This document shows positions 45,621 to 54,331 of a stretch of DNA of 64,000 bases, piece after piece. The DNA comes from a candidate division KSB1 bacterium (GTDB taxonomy: Bacteria > Zhuqueibacterota > Zhuqueibacteria > Residuimicrobiales > Krinioviventaceae), in contig JAXHMJ010000001.1 of assembly GCA_034521575.1 (NCBI GenBank), positions 1 through 64,000 of the forward strand, in the 5' to 3' direction. Both the position numbers and the translations under genes were made by a program. Under the pieces are notes generated by a model that worked only from the letters and a program-made list of their open reading frames with translations, searched no databases and had not been told where the DNA came from. Each line of letters opens with the position of its first letter. Within the stretch, counting starts at the first letter, position 1.

Positions 45621-46873
45621 ATTGCAAAATAAAACCAAAAGCCCTGCGGTTCATTCTGGCAGGACTGGTATTGTTGTTTGCTGTTCATCCGCTTCTGGCG
45701 CAAGGCTTGTCAATAAACGGTTATGTGCGTCAGTATACCGGTGTTTTGACGAGTGAGGATACCGAATATTTGATTGTGCAGAATACGCTTGACCTGGAAT
45801 TGCGGCATAGCAAGGGTGATGTGGCATTCAAGGCCAATCCGTATGTTTATCATTACCGCGACCGCGACCAGAAAATCGGGCTGCGCGAGGCCTATATTGA
45901 TATTTATTTTCGTTCCATGGATGTGCGTGTGGGCAAACAGCAGATTATCTGGGGCAAAGCCCAGGGCGTGTTCATCACCGATATTGTGTCTCCCAAAGAT
46001 TTACGCGAGTTTTTGCTGCCGGACTTTGAAGAAATCCGTATGGGTGTTACCGCGGTTAAAGCGGATTATTATATTGGAAATCACGCTTTGGAACTGGTGT
46101 GGCTGCCGGTGTTCACACCGACGCGTATGCCGGAAGAAGGCTCGATTTGGCGTCCGCGTATGGATTTCCCCATAACGCCGCAATTCGACACATCACAACA
46201 AGAGGTCGAGGGATCGCTAAAAAACAGCGAATGGTTTATAAAGTATTCCGCTCTCACTTCGGCTCTTGACGTTGAAATCATGGCCGGTACTGCCTGGGAT
46301 GATGATCCGACTTTGCACATCAGCAAACGGTTTGATCCGCAAAATCGACAGCTTGATGCCCTGACCGTCACGCCAAAGCATCATCGATTGACCCTTGGAG
46401 GCGGTAGTTTCAGCACGACACTCGGTCCCGTCGTCATGCGCGGCGAAGGCGCTTTTTATCGCGGCAAGTATTTCAACACCGCTGATCCGACTGTTGCGGA
46501 CGCGGTGGTTGAAAAAGATTATATGCACTATCTGCTGGGTCTGGATTACAGCATCTGGGATATTCAATGCAGCGGTCAGTTTATTCAGGAGGCGATTCTC
46601 GACTATGAACCGGGTATTGAACAGGACGAGTTTGAAAACACCATGACCGTGCGGGCGCGGCGCGATTTTTTGCGCGAGACGTTGACGCTGGAACTGTTTT
46701 CCTATATCGGTCTGAATCATAATGATGCCCTGATTCGGCCGCGTCTCTATTATGATTTGTCCGACGGCTTTGAGATCCTTTTGGGCGCCAATTTGTTCAC
46801 CGGCGACCAGGGCCGGTTTGGTCAATATGAGGATAATGATATGGGTTATTTTAAAATCAAATATAGTTTTTAG
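45617..46873 (+). CDS. Outer-membrane beta-barrel protein, DUF1302-like
   Basis: A 418-residue barrel. The leader ILAGLVLLFAVHPLLAQ is followed by alternating polar/hydrophobic strands, beginning GLSINGYVRQYTGVL and ending in the barrel-type terminus MGYFKIKYSF. The block REAYIDIYFRSMDVRVGKQQ with IIWGKAQGVFITDIVSPKDL is typical of DUF1302-like proteins that accompany RND exporters and LolA/DUF1329 proteins. Its start overlaps the LolA-like stop by 4 bp, with AAAGGGGG upstream, so it is the third member of the operon. Role: outer-membrane end of a lipid or hydrophobe transport route (inference from context). Confidence 0.82.
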   Translation: MNCKIKPKALRFILAGLVLLFAVHPLLAQGLSINGYVRQYTGVLTSEDTEYLIVQNTLDLELRHSKGDVAFKANPYVYHYRDRDQKIGLREAYIDIYFRSMDVRVGKQQIIWGKAQGVFITDIVSPKDLREFLLPDFEEIRMGVTAVKADYYIGNHALELVWLPVFTPTRMPEEGSIWRPRMDFPITPQFDTSQQEVEGSLKNSEWFIKYSALTSALDVEIMAGTAWDDDPTLHISKRFDPQNRQLDALTVTPKHHRLTLGGGSFSTTLGPVVMRGEGAFYRGKYFNTADPTVADAVVEKDYMHYLLGLDYSIWDIQCSGQFIQEAILDYEPGIEQDEFENTMTVRARRDFLRETLTLELFSYIGLNHNDALIRPRLYYDLSDGFEILLGANLFTGDQGRFGQYEDNDMGYFKIKYSF

Positions 46874-46917
46874 GTTTGTGATGCATTATAAAGTAAAACG
46901 AACGCGCGCGCCGGTCA

Positions 46918-47754
46918 TTGCTTTTCAATGAATTTTCATTAAAAGAGGGAAATCTGTATGATGCGGATAAAGCCATAGCCGGTATTCAACGGATTTATGC
47001 CAGTGGTTTGTTTGAAAAAGTATGGATCGAACTTGAACCTGTTGCAGATCATAAAGTCGTTGTTCATATTTATGTTTTGGAAAAATATCCCCGAACGGTA
47101 AATATCGGATTCGGATATAATGATACAGAGGGGTTGCGCGGCTTTTTGCAAATAACACATTTTAATTTTATCGGCTGGGGCGAACGCTTTATGCCGTTTG
47201 TCCGCCTGGGCGATACCTCTCAAAAAGCGGGACTGTCGATTGTGAATGATCGGTTGTTTGCTACACTCCTTACGCTGTATAATGTAATCTATTATGAGCA
47301 GCACGCTCTCTTTCGCTACGATCAACGCGGCAGGTTTATCGGTCAACTTGCTGTCAACCAAAAGAACCTTCGTTTTTCCGGTGGTATTCAGCCCAGCCGC
47401 AATTGGTTGATATTAGGCGGCATCAAGTTGACAGAATCGATCACAAAAGAAAATACAGCACTTGCGATTCAAAGACAACGTCAGCGCTATGGACTGATTT
47501 CCGGTCAGCTGATTTATGATACCAGAGATGATCTGCATTTTCGCTATCGCATCAATGTGTACAAAAAAGGGTATGTTTCCACAAATGCAACTTTGACCGA
47601 GATGAGTAACAACGCTTTAATGCTAAAACAGCCCATAGCGGGAATTTCATTTTGCCTGCAAATTGACTCACCCGTGGGGCCTGTGAGTTTTTTCCGGGGC
47701 GTGTCTGATGACGGCAGAGATAATTTTTATCTGTCTGCTGGTCATCAATTTTAG
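46918..47754 (+). pseudogene. C-terminal fragment of an Omp85/patatin-type outer-membrane protein
   Basis: A 278-residue frame without a proper start: TTG 46918, no ribosome site, no signal peptide. It opens inside a POTRA-type domain (LKEGNLYDADKAIAGIQRIY, then ASGLFEKVWIEL) and continues with Omp85 barrel strands (RTVNIGFGYNDTEGLRGFLQ, QRYGLISGQLIYDTRDD), ending SFFRGVSDDGRDNFYLSAGHQF-like with terminal Phe. Intact patatin-Omp85 or TamA-like proteins are more than 550 residues, so the N-terminal phospholipase or POTRA region is missing, and part of the barrel may be too. It begins 44 bp after the DUF1302-like gene. Most likely a deletion remnant. Confidence 0.6.
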
Positions 47755-47914
47755 CAAAAAATTTATGATATGCCACAGTGCGTTCAGTTAGTTGATTCAG
47801 GGCGTTTATGTAACAGTAAATGCATCCCTGTCCGCGGACATCACCCACCTCGAGATGCAATGAATAAAAGGATTCGGTTGTGTAAACAGCTTGCAGTTTA
47901 TCAAAATCAATCAT
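47755..47914 (-). pseudogene. Possible N-terminal remnant of a radical SAM protein
   Basis: Within a 284-bp gap, the minus strand encodes about 53 residues, MIDFDKLQAVYTTESF then SLHLEVGDVRGQGCIYCYIN. The latter resembles the radical SAM CxxxCxxC motif with the first Cys changed to Arg. Beyond 47755 the frame runs antisense to the Omp85 fragment and is not meaningful. No ribosome site is visible. The reading is suggestive only. Confidence 0.25.
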
Positions 47915-48038
47915 ATTTATAGATAAAAAAATTAAATGAACAGACGGATCAAGTCTGAAAATTTTTTCTTAAAACTTGCTATTTTTTAAATAAATTTCTA
48001 TGTTAAACGTTGCGAAAACGATTTCCGAGGAGCGGAGC

Positions 48039-49469
48039 ATGAGACTGTTTTTTGCGTTTTTTCTATTATCAACCATGGTGTATGCATTTGATCAACCCCT
48101 TGACGGTTTTGCTGCCTCTCAGATGTATAATGTCTATGTGAATGGGGAAAAACTGTTTGTGGCACGAACGGATACATTTGATTTTTGTTCCGTTGATGTG
48201 GATAGCGTCCTGCATGTGCGCATTGAAACCGCACAGGATCTTCGCTGGGTGGATATTCGTCCCAAGTTTGATAATATTGATTTCGATTATACGAATCACA
48301 GCATCAGCTTTCATCTGGATGCACCGGCACAGTTGTCTGTCGAGCTGAACGGTGAGAGCACCCACCCCCTGTATCTGTTTGCCAATCCACCGTTTTCTCC
48401 GGATCCCGAGATCTATAAAGATGCTTTGGTATTCGAACGCGGACTCTACGAGCCCGGTGAGATTCAGCTGCAGAGCGATCAGACCGTCATTTTGGAACCC
48501 GGTGCGGTGGTGCGCGGGTATTTTGTCGCCGAGCACGCTGAGAATATCCGGATCATCGGCCGGGGTGTGGTGGACGGCAGCGCCTATAGTTCGGGCAGGT
48601 CCCAGCCGGCAAATCGTAAAATTCTGTTAAAGCACTGCCGCGATGTAAGCATCGAGGGTATTTTTATTGTTAACAATCCCACCTGGACCATCGAACCCAT
48701 GTTCTGCCGCAATGTACGCATCGAAAATGTTAAAATTCTCAATCATCAATTCGGTTCGGACGGTATTGATATGGTGGGGTGTCAGGATGTGCATATTGAT
48801 GATTCCTTTATCCGAGCCAATGATGACTGTGTGGTGATCAAAACCTGGGGCGGCGATGAAAAATATCCGAAAACACCGAAAAAGGGTGTAAACGTTTCCA
48901 ATATCACGGTGCGCAATTCGGTGTTCTGGAACATGTCCTGGGGCAATGCCCTGGAGATCGGATTTGAACTGCGCGCCGATTCGGTCCGGCAACTTTTGTT
49001 TGAAAACTGCGATGTGATTCATGTGGACCGCGGTGCCGTGATGAGTATACACAACGGCGATTATGCAACGGTATGTGATGTCACCTACCGGGATATCCGG
49101 GTGGAAAATGCCGATCATAAACTCATCGATTTGGCGGTCTTTTTGTCGCAATACAGTCTGGACCGGCATCCGGACCCGGCCTATCGCGAGAAGAACTATC
49201 TGCACGGCGCCTGGGACGGCGTGCAAAAAGTGCCGGAGGGTAAAAAACAGGCGCATGCGGAACACCGGGGACATATCAAGAATATCGTATTTGAAAATAT
49301 AAGCATATTGGACGGGCCGCTGCCGTTTTCCGTCATCGCGGGTTACAATCAAAAGCATGCGGTGGAGAACGTGGTCATTGACAATTTGCGCGTTTACGGG
49401 AACAAGGTTGAAACCCGACAGGAAGCGAAACTGAATGTAGCAAACGCCCGGAAACTAGAGATCCGGTGA
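48039..49469 (+). CDS. Secreted GH28/GH49-like beta-helix glycoside hydrolase
   Basis: A 476-residue protein. I chose ATG 48039 because GAGGAG precedes it and it begins a signal peptide (MRLFFAFFLLSTMVYA); an upstream in-frame ATG lies at 48000. An N-terminal beta-sandwich (about 20-115) precedes a right-handed beta-helix. Acidic active-site candidates are Asp241 (FGSDGIDMVGC) and Asp262-Asp263 (RANDDCVVIKTW), equivalent to the NTD and DD motifs of GH28. The His-Gly and RIK motifs of polygalacturonases are not seen; SWGNALEIGFELR occupies that region. The extra N-domain is reminiscent of GH49 or divergent GH28. Probably cleaves a uronate- or galactose-containing chain. It is followed after 29 bp by the symporter. 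Confidence 0.82.
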   Translation: MRLFFAFFLLSTMVYAFDQPLDGFAASQMYNVYVNGEKLFVARTDTFDFCSVDVDSVLHVRIETAQDLRWVDIRPKFDNIDFDYTNHSISFHLDAPAQLSVELNGESTHPLYLFANPPFSPDPEIYKDALVFERGLYEPGEIQLQSDQTVILEPGAVVRGYFVAEHAENIRIIGRGVVDGSAYSSGRSQPANRKILLKHCRDVSIEGIFIVNNPTWTIEPMFCRNVRIENVKILNHQFGSDGIDMVGCQDVHIDDSFIRANDDCVVIKTWGGDEKYPKTPKKGVNVSNITVRNSVFWNMSWGNALEIGFELRADSVRQLLFENCDVIHVDRGAVMSIHNGDYATVCDVTYRDIRVENADHKLIDLAVFLSQYSLDRHPDPAYREKNYLHGAWDGVQKVPEGKKQAHAEHRGHIKNIVFENISILDGPLPFSVIAGYNQKHAVENVVIDNLRVYGNKVETRQEAKLNVANARKLEIR

Positions 49470-49498
49470 AACAGAGTCTGTAAAGGAAAGGAGAAAGT

Positions 49499-51343
49499 AT
49501 GAAGCTGCAGACGATTGATCTGATTATTATTGCGCTTTACATGATCGCCATCACGGCGATCGGGTTTATGATGAAAAAGCGGGCGGAGCAGGGCGAAAAG
49601 GAATACCTGCTGGGCGGCAACCGCCTGCCCTGGTATTTGCTGGGATTGTCCAATGCGTCCGGTATGCTGGATATTTCCGGCACGATGTGGCTGGTCACGA
49701 TCGGATTTATTTACGGCTTGAAGAGTATCTGGATTCCCTGGCTGTGGCCGGTATTCAATCAAATCTTTTTGATGATTTTTTTGTCAAAATGGCTGAGACG
49801 TTCCGGCGCCACCACGGGCGCGGAATGGCTGCGCACCCGGTTCGGCGACCGCAGGGACACCAGCTGGTCACACATGATTGTGGTGGTGTTTGCTCTGATC
49901 AGCTGTTTGGGCTTTCTCGCGTATGGATTTATCGGACTGGGAAAATTTATCATGATCTTTGTCCCCTGGGATACGGTGGCCGGATTTTTTGGATTTAATC
50001 CGGGTATTGTACCGCCGCAGTTTGTGCCGCACGTCTATGGCGTCATTTTTACCCTGGCGGCAACGGTGTATTGTCTGCTGGGCGGTATGGCCGGTATTGT
50101 CTGGGCGGATTTGATCCAGTATACGATCATCACCCTGTCGTCGATTGTGGTGGCCATTATTGCCATGACCAAACTGGCGGAAGTGGGGCAGTTGAATGTA
50201 CCGGACGGCTGGTTTAATCCGTTTTTCGGCTGGAGGTTGGGCCTGGACTGGAACAATATTATCCCGCAGGTCAACCGGGTCATCGATAATGACGGATATG
50301 AGTTGTTTTCGATTTTCATGATGATGCTGTTGTTCAAGGGAATTCTGGTCTCCATGGCCGGGCCTGCGCCCAATTACGACATGCAGAAAGTTCTGTCCAC
50401 CCGTAATCCGAAAGAAGCGGGTATGATGAGCGGTTCGGTGTCTGTGATTTTGATGCCGTTCCGGTATTTGATGATCACCGGCTTTATTGTATTGGGACTG
50501 TTGTATTTTGACAAGCTGAACCTGTTGATCGGCGGTCGGATTGATTTTGAACAGATTTTGCCGTCTGCTATGGCGCAGTTTATACCGGTCGGTTTTCTGG
50601 GGCTGCTGTTAGCGGGACTCACAGCTGCATTTGTGTCCACTTTTTCCGGCACTTTGAATGCCGGACAGGCGTATCTGGTCAATGATATTTTCCTGCGTTA
50701 TATCAATCCCAAAGCCAAAGGCAAACATATTGCCCGCGTCAGCCAGTTCATCGGTCTGGGACTGGTGATTATCAGTATGATTTTGGGTGTTTTCACCCAG
50801 AACATCGACAGTGTGCTGAAATGGATCGTATCCGGTCTGTTCGGCAGTTATGTGGCTTCGAATGTGCTGAAATGGTACTGGTGGCGGTTTAACGGATACG
50901 GGTATTTCTGGGGTATGGTCGGCGGACTGGTACCGGCGCTGATTTTCGCCAAATTCATTCCCAGCGGCAGTCAGATTTATTATTTCCCGATCACGCTGGC
51001 GATCGCCCTGACCAGCTGTATCATTGCAACGCTGATAACCCCGCCATCTGATAAAGAGGTTTTGAAGGATTTTTATAAAAAGGTAAGGCCCTGGGGATTC
51101 TGGAAACCCATTCATGAAAAGGTGGTGGCCGAGGATCCGTCCTTTGTCAATGACAGTGTGTTCAGCCGCGATATGATCAATGTGGTGGTCGGAACCATCT
51201 GGCAGACGGCGCTGGTGGCGATTGCCATTTATATTGTGACGTTGAAATTCTTTGCAGCCGGTGTCTGCGCGCTGATTATCGCCGCAACCAGCCTCTTTTT
51301 GAAAAAGAACTGGTACGACAAAATCCAGGGCGACGGATATTAA
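49499..51343 (+). CDS. Sodium:solute symporter (SSS family), long form
   Basis: A 614-residue carrier of about 13-15 transmembrane helices, starting IDLIIIALYMIAITAIGFMM. The substrate/Na+ region is YLLGLSNASGMLDISGTMWL, with LLGGMAGIVWADLIQYTII as the family-typical loop. The C-terminal extension with two more helices after about residue 520 is longer than in the 499-residue symporter at 16270-17769, so the two probably carry different solutes. ATG 49499 has AAAGGAG upstream. Coupled to the GH28-like gene, it probably imports the released monosaccharide or a short oligomer (inference). A strong terminator follows. Confidence 0.93.
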   Translation: MKLQTIDLIIIALYMIAITAIGFMMKKRAEQGEKEYLLGGNRLPWYLLGLSNASGMLDISGTMWLVTIGFIYGLKSIWIPWLWPVFNQIFLMIFLSKWLRRSGATTGAEWLRTRFGDRRDTSWSHMIVVVFALISCLGFLAYGFIGLGKFIMIFVPWDTVAGFFGFNPGIVPPQFVPHVYGVIFTLAATVYCLLGGMAGIVWADLIQYTIITLSSIVVAIIAMTKLAEVGQLNVPDGWFNPFFGWRLGLDWNNIIPQVNRVIDNDGYELFSIFMMMLLFKGILVSMAGPAPNYDMQKVLSTRNPKEAGMMSGSVSVILMPFRYLMITGFIVLGLLYFDKLNLLIGGRIDFEQILPSAMAQFIPVGFLGLLLAGLTAAFVSTFSGTLNAGQAYLVNDIFLRYINPKAKGKHIARVSQFIGLGLVIISMILGVFTQNIDSVLKWIVSGLFGSYVASNVLKWYWWRFNGYGYFWGMVGGLVPALIFAKFIPSGSQIYYFPITLAIALTSCIIATLITPPSDKEVLKDFYKKVRPWGFWKPIHEKVVAEDPSFVNDSVFSRDMINVVVGTIWQTALVAIAIYIVTLKFFAAGVCALIIAATSLFLKKNWYDKIQGDGY

Positions 51344-51370
51344 AATGTTGATTTAGATCGGATCGTTACC

Positions 51371-51409
51371 AACCGGATTCTGTGATGGCTGCAGAATCCG
51401 GTTGCTTTT
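51371..51409 (+). terminator. Rho-independent terminator after the long SSS symporter
   Basis: A perfect 12-bp stem, AACCGGATTCTG (51371-51382) with CAGAATCCGGTT (51392-51403), a 9-nt loop, then GCTTTT. It lies 27 bp after the symporter stop codon. Confidence 0.8.
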
Positions 51410-51447
51410 ATCCTGCAGCTGTAAATTCTGATTTATCAGGAGACATT

Positions 51448-53287
51448 ATGAGAATGAGAACAATAACGATAGCAACGCTGGTTTTTTTAGGGTGTATATC
51501 GCAGCTGCCGGCGCAGACCCAATCTGTTTTCAAAGAATTTATCACAGTTGACGGTTCGCGACTGATGCAGGGCGAGCAGGAATTCCGCTTTATTTCCTGG
51601 AATATCCCGAATCTTAATTTTGTGGAAGATGAAATGGCTTTTACACGCGAACACGAGTACGCTTTGCCAACAGCGTACGAAATCCGCGATGCGCTGGAAA
51701 GCGTCAAGCAGATGGGCGGTCGGGTGGTGCGCGCCTATACATTTCCGGTACGCTCTGAAGAGGACGCCGAAGGCGTACCCAAGTATGTACTGGGTCCCGG
51801 CGAATTCAATGAACGCGCTTTTGCCACCATGGATACGGTGCTGGCTATTGCCAATCAGGTTGGTGTTCGTGTTATTTTACCGTTCCTGAATCAGTGGAAA
51901 TGGATGGGCGGCCGTCCCCAATACGCCGCATTCCGGGCAAAATCCGAGGACGATTTTTACACCGATCGTCAGCTCATTGACGATTTCAAAACAACCATCG
52001 AGTATGTGATTACCCGCGAAAATACCGTCACGGGTGTCCAATACCGCGATGACAAAGCGATCATGTGCTGGGAAACCGGCAATGAGCTGGTCTGCCCGTA
52101 TGAATGGACCAGGGAAATCGCCCGGTTGATCAAAAATCTGGATATCAATCATCTTTTGATGGACGGCTATCATGCCATTGACAGTCGTCCGGTGCGCGAG
52201 GAATCGATTACCGATCCGAATGTGGATATTATCTCTTCTCATCATTATGAAACAGACCCGGAAAAAATATTCAAGCATATTCAAATCAACCTGGACCACA
52301 TCAACGGCCGCAAGCCGTATGTACTGGGTGAATTCGGGTTTGTCGGAACTCCGGTTATTGAAAAATATCTGGACTGGGTCATGGATAACCCCATTCCCGG
52401 CGCCTTGATCTGGAGCCTGCGCTATCACCGGCATCACGGCGGATTTTACTGGCATTCGGAACCTTTGGGCGGCGGCGTGTTCAAGGCCTATCACTGGCCC
52501 GGCTTTGATTCCGGGGAAGAGTACTGATGAAAAGCGGCTCATTGATTTAATGCGGGAAAAGGCTTTTGAGATTCAGGGACTGGACAATCCCATGCCGCCG
52601 GTGCCGAATGCGCCGGTTTTGCTGCCGATTGATCATGTGGCCCAGATCTCGTGGCGCGGTTCCACAGGGGCTCGCGCTTATGACGTACAGCGCAGCTTAT
52701 CTGCAAAGGGTCCCTGGGCGACTGTGGGCTATAATATTTCCGATGCGGCAACCCAGTATATGCCGCTTTATCACGACCGTGACGCCAGGCCGGGAACCAC
52801 TTGTTTTTATAGGGTGATCGCCAAGAACGCCTCCGGCTGGTCCAATCCCTCCAACGTGATGTCCGTCAAGATCGGCAGTCAGGCTTTGGTGGATGAAATG
52901 GGGCATTTGAATCGACTGTATCATTCAAGCGGCAATTGGACAGTATCGACAGAGAATGACCGCAGTTTTAAAGAAGATATGCAGCGACTATCCGGAGAGT
53001 CCGGTGATGAACTGATCTATCGTGTCCCCGGCACGATCTGCGGCTGGAATATTTATACCTTTACCCGGACAAAAGAGGCAAATGCAGAGATATGGCTATC
53101 TGCGGATGCAAAAGAGTACGAGCGCGTGGAGGGCGGTCTCAATACGATTGACACCGGAGAAGGGTATTACGGATACTGGCGGCCGGTTCTGTTCAGCCAA
53201 AACGCTTTGCAAAGCGAGGCGCGCTATATCAAAATCAAACTGACAGCCGAAACTCAAATGAGCCGGATTGAGATTTTTTATAAATGA
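51448..53287 (+). CDS. Secreted GH5 mannanase-like enzyme with C-terminal FnIII and beta-sandwich (one frameshift)
   Basis: Reconstructed protein of about 612 residues. ATG 51448 has CAGGAG upstream and starts a leader ending LPAQ. The catalytic barrel resembles GH5 mannan endo-1,4-beta-mannosidases: acid/base Glu213 in WETGNELVCPYEW, conserved ISSHHYE, nucleophile Glu295 in YVLGEFGFVG, and YHWPGFDSG at the end of the barrel. One extra base near 52509-52522 (GGGGAAGAGTAC) creates an early stop at 52527. Restoring the frame continues DEKRLIDLMREKAFEIQGL, a fibronectin-III domain (about 385-470) and a discoidin-like C-domain (WNIYTFTRTKEANAEIWLS). The activity may be on mannan or a related beta-linked chain. 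The following 155-bp gap holds no gene. Confidence 0.85.
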
Positions 53288-53442
53288 TACACCGGTTTGA
53301 CGCAAGAATCAGCCAGCGACTGTTGAACTGACTGTTATGGAAAAGGTGACATTTGTTTACTTTTAATATTGGGTGAAAATGGTTAGAATTTAATGAATCG
53401 CTAGAGAGCGATGAGTATGAATCAACAAAAGGAGAGAAGGAT

Positions 53443-54267
53443 ATGAAGACTGTATTGATGATGTTCTTGAGTGTCTGTCTGATGAGCGCAATAGTCTGGG
53501 CTCAGGACAAGGCTGAGCTGGAAAAAGGTATAAATTACATCGAAACCCAGGTATACACCCAGGAAGAGAATGAAGAACTATTGCAACTGTACAAAGAACT
53601 GCGCGTCGCTGACGTGTCCGACGGTATGGATGCGGTGGGACTGCCCGGCGTTGGACTGGTGGATCCGTCGATTCATCCGGACTGGCAAGATTTTGAAGAT
53701 TTGTCGCATCAATTCCGCGGCATTGCCATTACGGTCCGCTATGTTCCCACGCAAAAGCGGCCGCTGCCGGAGAATCTGGACAATTTTTCCCAGTGGGAAG
53801 GTGAGTTTTATACAAAATATTCCCACGAAGCGTTTACGGAATTGATCGAACAAGGAAGCGTGGTGGTGATCGATGATGTGGAGGAAAAAGATATCGGCTC
53901 TATCGGCTCATATAATATTTTAGCCTGGCACAAAGCCGGCGCGGTCGGTGTGGTTACTGATGCCTCGTCGCGGGACACGGACGAGATTGCCAAGCAGCAG
54001 GTTCCGCTGTATCTGCGTCACAAAGGACGCGGGATTCGTCCGGGGCGTAACGAAATTGAATCGGTCAACCGGCCGGTCAGCATCGGCGGCGTACTGGTCT
54101 GTCCCGGTGACGTCGTGGTCGCGGACGGCGATGGTGTTGTGGTGGTGCCGCGCCGCGTTGCCAAACAGGTGGCTGAACATGCTCAAAACGTTCTAAAAGG
54201 CGACAAAGCGGGGCGCCGCAGCCTGTATGAAAGCATGGGCCTGCCGCTCGATCAAACCGTTCAATAA
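53443..54267 (+). CDS. Exported RraA/HMG-aldolase-family protein
   Basis: A 274-residue protein with a signal peptide (MMFLSVCLMSAIVWAQ) and an RraA-like fold: RVADVSDGMDAVGLPGVGL, then GSVVVIDDVEEKDIGSIGSY, AGAVGVVTDASSRDTDEI and VLVCPGDVVVADGDGVVVVP. The Asp/Arg pair in the DASSRD segment and GxxG...D positions match metal-dependent 4-hydroxy-4-methyl-2-oxoglutarate-type aldolases and related pyruvate aldolases. Normal members are cytoplasmic; export here is unusual and fits the window's other exported metabolic enzymes. ATG 53443 has AAAGGAG upstream. A terminator and the lactonase gene follow. A keto-acid aldolase or decarboxylase role is inferred. Confidence 0.87.
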   Translation: MKTVLMMFLSVCLMSAIVWAQDKAELEKGINYIETQVYTQEENEELLQLYKELRVADVSDGMDAVGLPGVGLVDPSIHPDWQDFEDLSHQFRGIAITVRYVPTQKRPLPENLDNFSQWEGEFYTKYSHEAFTELIEQGSVVVIDDVEEKDIGSIGSYNILAWHKAGAVGVVTDASSRDTDEIAKQQVPLYLRHKGRGIRPGRNEIESVNRPVSIGGVLVCPGDVVVADGDGVVVVPRRVAKQVAEHAQNVLKGDKAGRRSLYESMGLPLDQTVQ

Positions 54268-54275
54268 ATTCAAAT

Positions 54276-54314
54276 AACCCTGTGGGTACCCATTTCGGAA
54301 TCCCACGGGGTTTT
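54276..54314 (+). terminator. Rho-independent terminator after the RraA-like gene
   Basis: AACCCTGTGGG (54276-54286) pairs with CCCACGGGGTT (54302-54312) with one G-U pair around a 15-nt loop, and the T-run is TTTT (54311-54314). It sits 9 bp after the stop codon and 18 bp before the lactonase start. Confidence 0.7.
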
Positions 54315-54331
54315 CGGAGAGGAGAGAAACA

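Noticed and set aside
25183-47875. An 18-bp exact repeat, TGCAATGAATAAAAGGAT, near 25183 and again near 47858
   Set aside because: AT-rich and present only twice, with no shared gene context; chance or a shared ribosome-site-like motif is enough to explain it.
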